This document shows, piece by piece, positions 16,531 through 27,445 of a stretch of DNA of 40,477 nucleotides. The stretch's first letter is position 1. Every line of letters starts with the position of its first letter. The DNA lies in the NCBI GenBank assembly GCA_902597055.1, contig CACJWG010000006.1:1-40477 (forward strand). The letters run 5' to 3'. The translations under genes and the position numbers were made by a program. The notes beneath the pieces were generated by a model. The model searched no databases and had not been told where the DNA came from. It saw nothing but the letters and a program-made list of their open reading frames with translations. The stretch is from an uncultured Pelagibacteraceae bacterium. GTDB taxonomy: Bacteria; Pseudomonadota; Alphaproteobacteria; Pelagibacterales; Pelagibacteraceae.

Positions 16531-16558
16531 TTGCAATCTGTGCTAGAGAATGTATTAT
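16531..16558 (+). promoter_or_regulatory. Candidate promoter for leuA-mreB
   Basis: TTGCAA (16531-16536), a 16-bp spacer and TATTAT (16553-16558) in the 88-bp gap between ilvC and leuA, predicting a leader of about 18 bases. No terminator hairpin is visible after ilvC, so read-through is also possible. Confidence 0.45.
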
Positions 16559-16582
16559 CTTAATAATTAAATTTATTATTTT

Positions 16583-18157
16583 ATGAGCGACAAAGAAAAA
16601 GTTTATATATTTGACACGACAATGAGAGACGGTGAACAATCACCTGGGGCTTCGATGAGTGTTGAAGAAAAAATACAAATTTCAAGAGTATTTGATGAGA
16701 TGGGAATTGATATAATTGAAGCAGGATTTCCAATTTCATCTCCTGGTGATTTTGAGGCAGTTTCGGAAATAAGTAAAAGTGTGAAGAATTCTATACCGTG
16801 CGGTTTATCAAGAGCATTAAAAAAAGATATAGATGCTTGTCATGAGTCACTTAAGTTTGCAAAAAGATTTAGAATTCATACTTTTATCTCCACTAGTCCA
16901 GTTCACATGAAGCATAAACTCGATATGACTAACGACCAAGTTTTAGACGCAATTAAAGAAAGTGTAACTTATGCGAGAAAGTTTACCAACGATGTAGAGT
17001 GGTCTTGTGAAGATGGAACTAGGACGGATTTAGATTTTATGTGTAAAACTATCGAGCTAGCAATTAAATGTGGTGCGACTACAATTAATATTCCTGATAC
17101 CGTTGGGTATTCAATTCCTGAGGAATTTGCGCGAACAATAACACATATAAAAAACAACGTACCAAACATAGATAAAGCAATTATATCAGCACATTGTCAT
17201 AATGATTTAGGTTTAGCAGTTGCAAATGCTTTAGCAGGTTTATCTGCAGGTGTTAGACAAATTGAATGCACTATCAATGGAATTGGAGAAAGAGCAGGTA
17301 ACGCTGCTTTGGAAGAAATTGTAATGGCTATCAAAACAAGAAATGATTTAATGCCTTATGAAACAGGAATTAAAACAGAACTTATAAGCAAAGCCTCAAA
17401 GATAGTTTCAAACGCAACTGGATTTCCAGTTCAATTTAATAAAGCGATAGTTGGTAAAAATGCTTTTGCGCATGAGTCAGGAATTCATCAAGATGGAATG
17501 TTAAAAAATAGAGAAACATACGAAATTATGACACCAGAAAGTGTTGGTGTTAAAAAAACATCTTTAGTAATGGGTAAGCACTCTGGTAGGCATGCATTTA
17601 AAGATAAGTTAAGTGATTTAGGATATTCAGACTTAACAGATGATGTTGTACAAGCAGCATTTGGAAAATTTAAAGTTTTAGCTGATAAGAAAAAGCATGT
17701 TTACGATGAAGATATCATTGCTTTAGTAGATGATAGCTTAATAATTGACAATAAAATTAATGCGATCAACCTTAAGTCTTTGAAGGTTTTCGCAGGCACT
17801 GGTGAACCCCAAAAAGCTGAGATGACACTGGATGTATTTGGCGAAATTAAAAAAACTTCTCAGACAGGAGACGGCCCGGTTGATGCGACATTTAAGTGTA
17901 TCAAAGCGCTATATCCTCATGACATGAAACTTTTATTGTATCAAGTCCATGCTGTAACAGAAGGGACTGACGCTCAGGCAACAGTAAGTGTCAAGATTGA
18001 GGAAAATGATAGATCTACTGTTGGACAATCTGCAGATACTGATACACTAGTTGCTTCAGCAAATGCCTACTTGAATGCTCTGAATAAAATGTTAATAAAG
18101 CGAGAGAAAAAAGCTATGAATGAAAGTATTAAACACCAAAAAGTAAAAGGAATTTAA
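16583..18157 (+). CDS. leuA: 2-isopropylmalate synthase
   Basis: Condenses acetyl-CoA with 2-oxoisovalerate, the first committed step to leucine. 524 residues: TIM-barrel catalytic domain opening with FDTTMRDGEQSPGASM (residues 10-25), metal-binding HCHNDLGLAVANA, then GKNAFAHESGIHQDGML, and a C-terminal allosteric LeuA dimer domain (from about residue 390) for leucine inhibition. It follows the ilv genes as a pathway neighbour and is directly abutted, with zero gap, by mreB. Confidence 0.96.
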   Translation: MSDKEKVYIFDTTMRDGEQSPGASMSVEEKIQISRVFDEMGIDIIEAGFPISSPGDFEAVSEISKSVKNSIPCGLSRALKKDIDACHESLKFAKRFRIHTFISTSPVHMKHKLDMTNDQVLDAIKESVTYARKFTNDVEWSCEDGTRTDLDFMCKTIELAIKCGATTINIPDTVGYSIPEEFARTITHIKNNVPNIDKAIISAHCHNDLGLAVANALAGLSAGVRQIECTINGIGERAGNAALEEIVMAIKTRNDLMPYETGIKTELISKASKIVSNATGFPVQFNKAIVGKNAFAHESGIHQDGMLKNRETYEIMTPESVGVKKTSLVMGKHSGRHAFKDKLSDLGYSDLTDDVVQAAFGKFKVLADKKKHVYDEDIIALVDDSLIIDNKINAINLKSLKVFAGTGEPQKAEMTLDVFGEIKKTSQTGDGPVDATFKCIKALYPHDMKLLLYQVHAVTEGTDAQATVSVKIEENDRSTVGQSADTDTLVASANAYLNALNKMLIKREKKAMNESIKHQKVKGI

Positions 18158-19192
<1,035 letters not shown>

Positions 19193-19198
19193 TAAACA

Positions 19199-20059
19199 AT
19201 GCAAACAAACAGAGATGATTTCATTATTGCAATCAGATCTGCATTTCTTAAAAAAGGAAATCAACAGAGATTTTCACTAATAGCTCTTATACTTTTTTCA
19301 ATTTTTATAATAGTACTTGGTAAATATAATTTTAAAGGGGTAAACTTTTTAAAATTATCAATAAAAGAAGTTGTCTATAGAACAACGTTTATTGTATCTG
19401 TTCCAGAAAACTTTGTCATTAGTAGCTATCAAACAATACATGATCATTTTTCTCTATATTCAAATTACGAAAATCTAAAAAAAGATTATGAAAACCTTAA
19501 GGCTTCAAAGTTAAATGCCGACTTCTTAAAATCTGAAAACGAAGCGCTTAAATCAAAGATTGATGATGTATCAACACAATCATCTGAGCTATTAGCAAAA
19601 GTAATTATAGATAAAAAAAGTCCTTTTTTAAGATCTGTAATTGTAAACAGGGGAAGTAAAGATAATGTGATATTGGGTATGGCTGTTTTAGATGAAAAAT
19701 TTCTTGTTGGAAAAGTTGTAGAGGTAAATTACTCAACTTCAAGAGTCTTATTATTATCTGATTTAAATAGCAAAATTCCTGTCTCTATAGAACCAAATGG
19801 TGTTCAATCAATACTTTCAGGAAGTGGATCTAGTTATGGAGAAATTCAATACATAGAGGAGGATTATGAATTAGAGAATGACTCTGAAATTTTTACGTCT
19901 GGATCAGGAGGAATTTTTCGTTCGGGAATTCCAATTGGAAAAACGATTGCTAATGAGGAAATTGGTCTAGATACTATAAAAGTAAAATTCCACTCAAATT
20001 TTTCCCAATTGCGTTTGGTAAAAATTGTATCTTTTGAAAAGGTAAAACAAAATGATTGA
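19199..20059 (+). CDS. mreC: MreC, rod-shape scaffold protein
   Basis: 286 residues: a cytoplasmic N-terminus, one membrane segment (about 23-41, FSLIALILFSIFIIVLG), a coiled coil (YENLKKDYENLKASK ... KSENEALKSKIDDV), and the beta-rich periplasmic MreC core (SPFLRSVIVNRGSKDNVILGMAV). It bridges MreB and the periplasmic synthases. The last 8 bases overlap mreD. Confidence 0.93.
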   Translation: MQTNRDDFIIAIRSAFLKKGNQQRFSLIALILFSIFIIVLGKYNFKGVNFLKLSIKEVVYRTTFIVSVPENFVISSYQTIHDHFSLYSNYENLKKDYENLKASKLNADFLKSENEALKSKIDDVSTQSSELLAKVIIDKKSPFLRSVIVNRGSKDNVILGMAVLDEKFLVGKVVEVNYSTSRVLLLSDLNSKIPVSIEPNGVQSILSGSGSSYGEIQYIEEDYELENDSEIFTSGSGGIFRSGIPIGKTIANEEIGLDTIKVKFHSNFSQLRLVKIVSFEKVKQND

Positions 20060-20561
20060 AATATCAAAAATATCAATTTTAAGTAAAATTTTTAATTCTT
20101 TACCAATTATTATATTATTTATTTCAGTTCTTAATGAATTTGATTTTAACTATCTTAACTTTAAATATTTCTCTTTTAATTTTCCATTTATATTAATTTT
20201 TTACTGGAGTTTAAAAGGTGGAGAAAAGCTAGGATATGGCCTTGTTTTTATTGCAGGATTGATAAACGACGTCGTTGTTGGGTTACCTATGGGCATTAGC
20301 AGTCTTTCATATCTGCTAATATGTGGTTTTGCGGTATACTTAAGAAATATCACCTTGAGGCCAAACCTTATTAAAGATTGGCTCTTTTTTCTGTTCACTA
20401 TCTCACTAGTGAATTCAATACTTTATATTGTTCTAATTCTATTCTTTGGAATAGATATGAATTTTTATTTCCTATTTTTTAATATTATTTTTACATTTAT
20501 GTTTTATTATATTTTTTCATATATTTTTGATTATTATTCAAAATTTAATATTACGAGATAA
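20052..20561 (+). CDS. mreD: MreD, rod-shape membrane protein
   Basis: 169 residues, strongly hydrophobic with about five membrane segments. The central stretch GLVFIAGLINDVVVGLPMGISSLSYL is the recognisable part of MreD; the rest is poorly conserved, as usual. Identification relies on this and on its position between mreC (8-bp overlap) and mrdA. Confidence 0.88.
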   Translation: MIEISKISILSKIFNSLPIIILFISVLNEFDFNYLNFKYFSFNFPFILIFYWSLKGGEKLGYGLVFIAGLINDVVVGLPMGISSLSYLLICGFAVYLRNITLRPNLIKDWLFFLFTISLVNSILYIVLILFFGIDMNFYFLFFNIIFTFMFYYIFSYIFDYYSKFNITR

Positions 20562-20563
20562 TT

Positions 20564-22543
20564 ATGTTTGGTGGTGGAGGAGATTCAGGATACAAAAAAC
20601 TTAGCACAGTAAATAGAAGAATGTTCATTATGACTGCTGCTAAATTAATAATATTTGGTGGAATTATAACAAGACTCTTCAGTCTTCAAATAAACGAGAA
20701 TAAAAAATATTTAACTTTATCAGACAAAAATCGATTAAGAGAATGGAGATTGCCACCTGTCAGAGGAGATTTTGAAGATTTTTTTGGAAATAAAATTGCC
20801 AGTAATCTAAAAGTTTATCAGTTACATGTAGTACCCGAACAAGTAGAAGATTTTAGATATCTAATGATAAGACTAAGAGATATCTTAGATATTGACTCAC
20901 GTACTTTTAAAAAGATTTTGAAGAAAAGAAGTCAGCAAAAATCCTGGGAGACATTGATAATATCAGAAAATTTAAGCTGGGACCAGTTTGCAAAAATTAA
21001 TTTTTACCTTCATGAATTATCAGGTGCTAAACCAGTTCTTTCAGTTGCAAGAAATTATCCTTATGATGAAAAATTCACACACTTACTTGGATATGTTGCA
21101 CAAGCGAGTGAAAAAGATTTGATTGAAAATGAAGTTATTAAAAAAAGTCACGTTCCTGGTCTAAGAGTTGGTAAAATTGGCTTAGAAAAAACTTATGAAA
21201 ATCAATTAATTGGCTCAAATGGTATTCAAAGATATGAAGTTAATGCATATGGGAAACGAATTAACCAAATCGATTTTGTTGAAGGAAAAAAAGGAACCAA
21301 TATTAAACTAACTGTAGACACAGAAGTACAAGCTCAATGTAACGAACTTCTTAAAGATAAAGCTGGATCAATATGTGTTATGGATATTTATACTGGTGAA
21401 TTGATTGCAATGCATTCTTCCCCTTCTTTCAATCCAAATTTATTTTTATATGGAATAAGTCATGACAATTGGAATGAAATACTTAACAATCCAAAAAAAC
21501 CTTTAATAAATAGATCTATACAAGGTTTATATCCTCCCGGATCAACCATTAAACCGATTGTTGCACTTTCCGCACTTGAAAATGATGTGATCTCAACAAA
21601 GTTTAAAGTTAACTGCACTGGTAAAATAGAAATGTACGGGCAAACATATCACTGTTGGAAAGACACAGGTCACGGAATAGTTAACTTAAGAGATGCTCTT
21701 AAAGTGTCCTGTGATACATTTTTTTATGAAATGTCAAGAAGACTTGGAGTGGATAGATTAAACCTTACGGCAAAAAAATTTGGTTTAGGAGAAAAAGTAT
21801 TTAATGGGACTTACAATGAAGAAAAAGAAGGATTAATACCATCAACACAATGGAAAAAAAATGCTCTTGGACGAGGATGGGTTTTAGGAGAAACTTTAAT
21901 TACTGGAATAGGCCAAGGATATATGCAAACAACACCACTTCAATTGTGTCTTATGACTGCACAATTAGCCAACGGAGGATTTAAAATCAAACCAAAAATA
22001 ATCTATGACAAAAATAGCGACTCTTATGAAAAAATAAAGTCTGAAATGGAAAAAAATAGAATTGAACTATTAAGTGACTTCCAACAAGATGATGCGATGG
22101 TTGACTTTTCTTTAGAGAAGAAAAAACGTGATACAGATCTCTATAAACCTTTGTATCGAAACCAGGAAAATGTAAAATTTGTTCTTGAAGCAATGTTTGC
22201 ATCTACAAATGAAGTTAGAGGCACATCTTACTCATCTAGAATAAGTGATAAAAAATATCAATTTGCCGGAAAAACAGGTACTTCCCAGGTCAAAAAAATT
22301 ACAGAGATTCAAAGAGAACTTGATCTAGATATATCTCAAATTCCTTACGAAGAGAGAGATCATGCTTTATTTGTGGCATTCGGACCATATGTTAATCCAC
22401 GATATGCTTTAAGTGTTTTTGTGGAACACGGTGGGGCAGGAAGTTCTGCTGCAGCACCTTTAGCAAAAAAACTATTTAAAACTATTGTTGATAGACATGA
22501 AGAAAGAGAAAAAATCAGAGAAAAAAGTTTAATGGAAATATAA
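20564..22543 (+). CDS. mrdA: Penicillin-binding protein 2 (elongation transpeptidase)
   Basis: 659 residues. One N-terminal membrane anchor (about 22-42), a pedestal domain beginning RLPPVRGDFEDFFGN-like (here WRLPPVRGDFED), and a transpeptidase domain with SxxK at S327-TI-K330 (PPGSTIKP), an SxN-type motif at S382-C-D384 and KTG at 570-572 (AGKTGTSQV). It cross-links side-wall peptidoglycan together with RodA, whose gene begins directly after its stop. SCD instead of SxN also occurs in other PBP2 proteins. Confidence 0.95.
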   Translation: MFGGGGDSGYKKLSTVNRRMFIMTAAKLIIFGGIITRLFSLQINENKKYLTLSDKNRLREWRLPPVRGDFEDFFGNKIASNLKVYQLHVVPEQVEDFRYLMIRLRDILDIDSRTFKKILKKRSQQKSWETLIISENLSWDQFAKINFYLHELSGAKPVLSVARNYPYDEKFTHLLGYVAQASEKDLIENEVIKKSHVPGLRVGKIGLEKTYENQLIGSNGIQRYEVNAYGKRINQIDFVEGKKGTNIKLTVDTEVQAQCNELLKDKAGSICVMDIYTGELIAMHSSPSFNPNLFLYGISHDNWNEILNNPKKPLINRSIQGLYPPGSTIKPIVALSALENDVISTKFKVNCTGKIEMYGQTYHCWKDTGHGIVNLRDALKVSCDTFFYEMSRRLGVDRLNLTAKKFGLGEKVFNGTYNEEKEGLIPSTQWKKNALGRGWVLGETLITGIGQGYMQTTPLQLCLMTAQLANGGFKIKPKIIYDKNSDSYEKIKSEMEKNRIELLSDFQQDDAMVDFSLEKKKRDTDLYKPLYRNQENVKFVLEAMFASTNEVRGTSYSSRISDKKYQFAGKTGTSQVKKITEIQRELDLDISQIPYEERDHALFVAFGPYVNPRYALSVFVEHGGAGSSAAAPLAKKLFKTIVDRHEEREKIREKSLMEI

Positions 22544-23668
22544 ATGTTTAAAGAAACAGCATTAAGTGGACAAACAACATTCTTTCAAAAATTAAGATCT
22601 CTCGACTATATTCTTTTAGTCTGCATTTTAATATTAGGTGTTATAAGTTCTTTAGCAATGTATGCAACTGACGGAGGTGAACTTTTATACCATACAAAAA
22701 GTCATGTTTTAAGATTTATAATTTTCTTTGGAATGATGTTTGTTCTTTCTTTCTTAAATATAAGATTTTGGCATGCAACTGGTTATCTATTTTATATTAT
22801 AGTTCTGGGATTACTTATATGGGCATCTCTTTACGGAATTACTGCATCTGGTTCTCAAAGGTGGGTCGATTTGTACTTCATAAATCTTCAACCTTCAGAA
22901 TTGATGAAAATTGCTATTATAGTTTGTTTTGCAAAATTTTATCATAGAGCCCAGATAAATCAGATTAATCAATTTAAAAATTTACTTGTTCCAATGATGA
23001 TATTGATTTTACCAATATTGTTAGTCGTAAGTCAACCTGACTTAGGAACGTCGATTTTAATTGCATTAAGCGGAATTATAGTGCTGTGGCTTGCAGGTAT
23101 TAACTTAAAATATTTTATATATTCTGGTTTATTTTTATTAATTTCATTACCTTTTGTTATTGCATTTTTAAAACCTTATCAAAAACTTAGAATTTTAACT
23201 TTTTTTAATCCTGATAAAGATCCTTTAGGAGCAGGTTATCAAATTATTCAATCTAAAATAGCAATAGGATCTGGTGGTCTTACTGGAAAAGGTTTTTTAA
23301 AAGGAACACAAGGTTATCTTGAATTTTTACCTGAGAAACATACAGATTTTATTTTTACATTATTTTCTGAAGAGCATGGTTTTATTGGATCCTTAGCACT
23401 TTTATTTATTTACGGCGTTATTATTTATAGAGTGATAGATATAGGAAAAAACGCTAGAAGTTTTTTTGGTAAACTATTTTGTTTTGGGTTTGCATCATCA
23501 ATTTTTGTATTTATCAGTGTAAATATGTCTATGGTTTTAGGTTTATTACCAATAGTTGGTTCCCCTTTACCGATAATGTCTTATGGCGGTTCTTCAATGT
23601 TAGCAACGATGATAGGTTTTAGTATTGTGATGAGTACAAAAATTTATCAAAAGCAACTTATTGCTTAA
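22544..23668 (+). CDS. rodA: RodA, SEDS-family peptidoglycan polymerase
   Basis: 374 residues with about ten membrane segments. SEDS landmarks: QRWVDLYFINLQPSELMKIA, VSQPDLGTSILIAL, FLPEKHTDFIFTLFSEEHGF and LPIVGSPLPIMSYGGSSM near the end. It polymerises glycan strands for PBP2 during elongation. It is the last gene of the mreBCD-mrdA-rodA run; a 42-bp gap separates it from the next gene. Confidence 0.95.
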   Translation: MFKETALSGQTTFFQKLRSLDYILLVCILILGVISSLAMYATDGGELLYHTKSHVLRFIIFFGMMFVLSFLNIRFWHATGYLFYIIVLGLLIWASLYGITASGSQRWVDLYFINLQPSELMKIAIIVCFAKFYHRAQINQINQFKNLLVPMMILILPILLVVSQPDLGTSILIALSGIIVLWLAGINLKYFIYSGLFLLISLPFVIAFLKPYQKLRILTFFNPDKDPLGAGYQIIQSKIAIGSGGLTGKGFLKGTQGYLEFLPEKHTDFIFTLFSEEHGFIGSLALLFIYGVIIYRVIDIGKNARSFFGKLFCFGFASSIFVFISVNMSMVLGLLPIVGSPLPIMSYGGSSMLATMIGFSIVMSTKIYQKQLIA

Positions 23669-23710
23669 TTTGTCGCAATAATTTTTTACTTTGATATTGT
23701 ATCTTTAGGA

Positions 23711-24946
23711 ATGAGTAATACTAAAATTGGAATAGTAGGCGCTGGTATTCAAGGCGTTTGTAACGCTTTATTTCTTCAAAAAAAAAACTACGAAGTACAT
23801 CTTTTTGATAGAGAGGAACCTGGTTCAGCAGCATCATATGGAAATGCTGGTCATTTTTCACCATACGCATCTGTACCACTTAATAGACCAGACATATTAA
23901 CAGATGTTCCTGCTATGCTTATAAGCTCAACAGGACCACTAGCCTTAAAATGGAATTACGTTCCAAAAATGATTCCATGGTTTTTTAAATTAATTAAAAA
24001 TTGCACAACAAAAAAAATGATGCATACAGCAAAATACATGCATCAAATTTTAGATTTAGCATTACCTGCTTATGACGAACTATTTGACGAAATTGATCTT
24101 AATGGTTTGGTGAAAAAGAATGGTATAATGTATGTTTGGACCAAAAAAAATATAGCTAGTAGAGAATTAGAAATAAAAATAAGGGATCAGCTTGGCGTAG
24201 AACAACAGTTAGTTGGTCCAAAAGAAATTAGCGATCTAGAGCCAAACTTAAAAAAATTTTACCATGGTGGAGTTTTTTATCCTAATGCTAGACACACAAT
24301 AAACCCAAGAAAAGTATTATTGAAATTGTTTGACCTATTTTTAAAAAAAGGCGGTAAATTCAAAAAAACGAACGTAGAAAATATAATATTTAATGGCGAC
24401 ACACCAATTATAAAGACTATTAATGATAATATAATTTTTGATAAAGTAATTGTTGCATGTGGAGCATTTTCAAAAAAACTAACTGATAATTTAAATGAAA
24501 AGATTCCTTTAGATACTGAAAGGGGATATCATGTTCATTTTAAAAATTGTGAACATTTGATTTCAAGACCTGTTGTTTTTGCAAATAGGGGTTTCGGTAT
24601 GACACCAATGGAACAAGGTTTAAGGGTTGTTGGAACTGTCGAATTTGGAGGATTAGACAATCCACTTTCAAAATCAAGAATTAAAAATTTAATAGACAAT
24701 GCAAAATATATGCTGGATGGATTACCAGAGCACGAGGATGAATGGCTAGGTTTTAGGCCAACGCTACCAGACTTTTTACCAATTATTGGAAGTTCAAAAA
24801 ATCATAAAAATGTTTATTATTCATTTGGTCATCATCATTTAGGATGGACTTTAGGTGCAATCTCAGGAAAAATAGTATCAAAAATGATTTCTGGAGAAAA
24901 AACCAATTTAGATTTAGAACCTTACAGTTCGGTAAGGTTTAGTTAG
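23711..24946 (+). CDS. FAD-dependent D-amino-acid dehydrogenase-like oxidoreductase
   Basis: 411 residues of the DAO family. The N-terminal dinucleotide-binding motif GIVGAGIQGVCNALFLQKKNYEVHLFDRE is followed by PGSAASYGNAGHFSPYASVPL, much like DadA (where the text is SCANAG or SYGNAG). The C-terminal WLGFRPTLPDFLPIIGSS closes the FAD site. It probably oxidises an amino acid or amine to the imino acid, feeding electrons to the membrane. The natural substrate (D-amino acid, glycine derivative or other) cannot be told. The next gene starts two bases after its stop. Confidence 0.85.
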   Translation: MSNTKIGIVGAGIQGVCNALFLQKKNYEVHLFDREEPGSAASYGNAGHFSPYASVPLNRPDILTDVPAMLISSTGPLALKWNYVPKMIPWFFKLIKNCTTKKMMHTAKYMHQILDLALPAYDELFDEIDLNGLVKKNGIMYVWTKKNIASRELEIKIRDQLGVEQQLVGPKEISDLEPNLKKFYHGGVFYPNARHTINPRKVLLKLFDLFLKKGGKFKKTNVENIIFNGDTPIIKTINDNIIFDKVIVACGAFSKKLTDNLNEKIPLDTERGYHVHFKNCEHLISRPVVFANRGFGMTPMEQGLRVVGTVEFGGLDNPLSKSRIKNLIDNAKYMLDGLPEHEDEWLGFRPTLPDFLPIIGSSKNHKNVYYSFGHHHLGWTLGAISGKIVSKMISGEKTNLDLEPYSSVRFS

Positions 24947-24948
24947 AC

Positions 24949-25845
24949 TTGATAAGAAAAATTAATTTTGCTTATATATTTCTATTTTTAGCAGTTTTAT
25001 TTTGGTCTGGAAATTTTTTGGTTGGAAAATATGCTAGTTACCATGAAATTCCGCCCTTTTCTTTAAATTTTTATAGATGGCTATTTGCCTGGCTTATTTT
25101 GATACCCTTCACATATAACGAAGTTATTCTTAACAAAGATTATATAAAAAATAATTATAAATTTTTTATTTTGTTAGGAATAACAAGTGTAACAGTTTTC
25201 AATTCCATAGTTTATTATTCACTGAACTTTACTCAAGTTATTAGTGGTGTTTTAATGATTTCGACAATTCCAGTAATGATTATGTTCATCTCTTCGATAT
25301 TAAAGATCGAGAAAGCTAACAAATTTCAGTTGATTGGAGTAGCATTATCTTTTTTGGGTGTCATCACGATTATCACAAAAGCTAATTTTGATGTTTTAAG
25401 AAATCTAAATTTTAATAAAGGTGATTTAACTATGGTGGTAGCAATGCTATCTTGGGCGACATATTCAGCCTTACTTAAAGTAAAAAAACACGATGTATCT
25501 CAACTTTGTTTATTACAAATAATTATTTCTTTTGGTCTACTATTTTTAATTCCAGTTTATATTTTTGAGTTTATTTTGGGTTATCGTATTGAAATTAACT
25601 TACCCTTTACACTTACCCTTACTTATGTTGTTTTATTCCCAGGCTTATTATCATTCATTTGTTGGATAAAAGGAATTTCATTAATTGGTCCAAACAGATC
25701 AGGAATATTTTTACACTTAATGCCAATATTAAGTGCGATAATGGCAATGATTATTTTTGATGAGAGATTTATGTTTTTTCATGCATTAGGAGCTTTATTC
25801 ATTTTAAGTGGCATATTAATATCTAATAAGAGAATAAGTAATTAA
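24949..25845 (+). CDS. EamA-family (DMT) small-molecule transporter
   Basis: 298 residues with ten predicted membrane segments in two EamA halves (FLFLAVLFWSGNFLVGKYA at the start; GDLTMVVAMLSWATYSALLK in the middle). Members export amino acids or other metabolites; the substrate is unknown. The start is TTG (24949), two bases after the preceding stop, because no suitable ATG occurs before the first membrane segment. Its stop (25843-25845) is followed at once by the next ATG, so three genes form a tight operon. Confidence 0.88.
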   Translation: MIRKINFAYIFLFLAVLFWSGNFLVGKYASYHEIPPFSLNFYRWLFAWLILIPFTYNEVILNKDYIKNNYKFFILLGITSVTVFNSIVYYSLNFTQVISGVLMISTIPVMIMFISSILKIEKANKFQLIGVALSFLGVITIITKANFDVLRNLNFNKGDLTMVVAMLSWATYSALLKVKKHDVSQLCLLQIIISFGLLFLIPVYIFEFILGYRIEINLPFTLTLTYVVLFPGLLSFICWIKGISLIGPNRSGIFLHLMPILSAIMAMIIFDERFMFFHALGALFILSGILISNKRISN

Positions 25846-26739
25846 ATGAACTTACCAATAATAAATCACGATGATTATGTCGCAAAAATAAATGACGATA
25901 ATAAATTTCCCATAAAAAAATTTGGTGAGCTTGCAAAATATCTGATAAGTGAAGGTGTTACTAAAAAATTTATACAACCTGAATTTTGTTCTGTTGAAAC
26001 ATTAAGTAAAGCGCATTCAGTAGACTATATAAATAAAATTAAAAATAAGAATTTAGATACCCAATCTCAAAAAAAAATAGGCTTTCCTTTAAATGATAGC
26101 GTAGTTAATAGGTCATTTAGAGCTACAGGTGGAACAGTCTTAGCAAGTAAATTGGCTTTACAAAATCGTTTATCGTGTAACACAGCAGGTGGAAGTCATC
26201 ATGCAACACGAGATGAAGGAGCAGGTTATTGTGTTTTCAACGATGTAGCAGTTGCAGCTAAGCATGTGCTTTCAAAAAAAACTATTAAAAAAGTATTGAT
26301 AATTGACTTAGATGTTCATCAAGGAAATGGAAATTCTGAAATTTTTAAAAAAGACAGATCAGTTTTTACATTTAGTATGCATTGTAAATCAAATTACCCA
26401 GCAAAAAAATCAAATAGCGATTTGGATGTTGAATTAAAAGATAATACCGAAGATAAGGAATATATTGATGTTTTGAAAAAGAATTTACTTATTTTAAACA
26501 AAGAAAACTTCGATTTGATTTTCTACATTGCTGGAGTTGACATTCATCATAATGATAGACTAGGCAAATTAAAAATCACAGATGAAGGTATAAAAAATAG
26601 AGAAGAATTAGTAATTTCTAATTTTTTTGATAAAAAAATTCCATTATGTGGGGTTTTAGGTGGCGGATATAACAAAGATTTTAAAAAATTAGTTGAGCTT
26701 CACGCAATTTTACATAAATCTTGTGCATCAATATTATGA
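25846..26739 (+). CDS. Histone-deacetylase-family (AcuC/HDAC-like) amidohydrolase
   Basis: 297 residues. Zinc-hydrolase motifs of the HDAC superfamily: AGGSHHATRDEGAGYCVFND (paired catalytic histidines), LIIDLDVHQGNGN (Asp and His metal ligands), FYIAGVDIHHNDRLG (third metal-ligand Asp; canonical text is AGxDxHxxDxLG) and GVLGGGY at the end. Bacterial members deacetylate acetylated small molecules such as polyamines, or protein lysines. The substrate is not deducible here. The stop overlaps the msrB ATG (ATGA). Confidence 0.9.
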   Translation: MNLPIINHDDYVAKINDDNKFPIKKFGELAKYLISEGVTKKFIQPEFCSVETLSKAHSVDYINKIKNKNLDTQSQKKIGFPLNDSVVNRSFRATGGTVLASKLALQNRLSCNTAGGSHHATRDEGAGYCVFNDVAVAAKHVLSKKTIKKVLIIDLDVHQGNGNSEIFKKDRSVFTFSMHCKSNYPAKKSNSDLDVELKDNTEDKEYIDVLKKNLLILNKENFDLIFYIAGVDIHHNDRLGKLKITDEGIKNREELVISNFFDKKIPLCGVLGGGYNKDFKKLVELHAILHKSCASIL

Positions 26740-27107
26740 AAAAAATTAATTCAAAACTTTCTTCAGAACAAAAATTAGTTCTATTTGAAGAGGGTACTGA
26801 AAGACCAGGTTCAAGTATATTAAATGGAGAAAAAAGAGAAGGATCCTACCACTGTGTAAATTGTGATGTAAAATTATTCGACTCTAGTTCTAAATATGAA
26901 AGTGGTTCCGGTTGGCCTTCGTTTTACGACTCTTTACCCAACGTGTTTGAAACAAAAACTGATCATCATATTGGTTACGCAAGAACAGAATATCATTGTA
27001 AAAATTGTGGTGGTCATCATGGACATATATTTAATGATGGACCTAAACCAACTGGAAAAAGATTTTGTAACAATGGTGTCTGTCTAAACTTTAAACCTAA
27101 AAAATGA
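26736..27107 (+). CDS. msrB: Peptide-methionine (R)-S-oxide reductase
   Basis: Reduces methionine-R-sulfoxide in oxidised proteins. From ATG 26736 (overlapping the previous stop) it is 123 residues; an in-frame TTG at 26721 is a less likely start. Zinc-binding C40-x-x-C43 and C88-x-x-C91, GSGWPSFY, HHGHIF and the catalytic RFC111 are present. After the catalytic Cys the text is NNGVC rather than the common (I/V)NSA, adding a cysteine at 116 that might act in resolving. Confidence 0.93.
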   Translation: MKKINSKLSSEQKLVLFEEGTERPGSSILNGEKREGSYHCVNCDVKLFDSSSKYESGSGWPSFYDSLPNVFETKTDHHIGYARTEYHCKNCGGHHGHIFNDGPKPTGKRFCNNGVCLNFKPKK

Positions 27108-27445
27108 TTATTCAATATACACTTTTTTTATTTGGTTTAATTTGGTCATTCTCAATTATTAAAACCCAATCAATTTTTAACAAAAAAGTTGGATTAATAT
27201 TTAAAATATTTATTTCAAAAATTTCTTGGTTTTCTTTTTTAGCTGCTTGTTACTTTGGATTTAAAAATTTTTCAATTAAACTTACTTTTATTGGGATTTT
27301 TGTTAGTGTATTATTGGTTCAGTTAAGTTTTTCATTTATAAAAAATAAGCTTAAAGAAAAATTTGGTGAGCAAAAATTATATCAATTTAAAACTTTTTTT
27401 GAAATTTCTTTAATAATTTTGATACTTTATTTTATTTTATTCTAA
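27104..27445 (+). CDS. Small multi-pass membrane protein of unknown function
   Basis: 113 residues, about four hydrophobic segments (2-18, 35-49, 56-76, 95-113) separated by lysine-rich loops. I recognise no family. The ATG overlaps the msrB stop (ATGA), so it is translated as part of the same operon, and its last 9 bases overlap the convergent glutaredoxin gene. Confidence 0.7.
   Translation: MIIQYTLFLFGLIWSFSIIKTQSIFNKKVGLIFKIFISKISWFSFLAACYFGFKNFSIKLTFIGIFVSVLLVQLSFSFIKNKLKEKFGEQKLYQFKTFFEISLIILILYFILF

Noticed and set aside
26721-26735. TTG at 26721 as the msrB start
   Set aside because: It would overlap the previous gene by 19 bases; ATG 26736 gives the usual ATGA coupling and a normal MsrB N-terminus.
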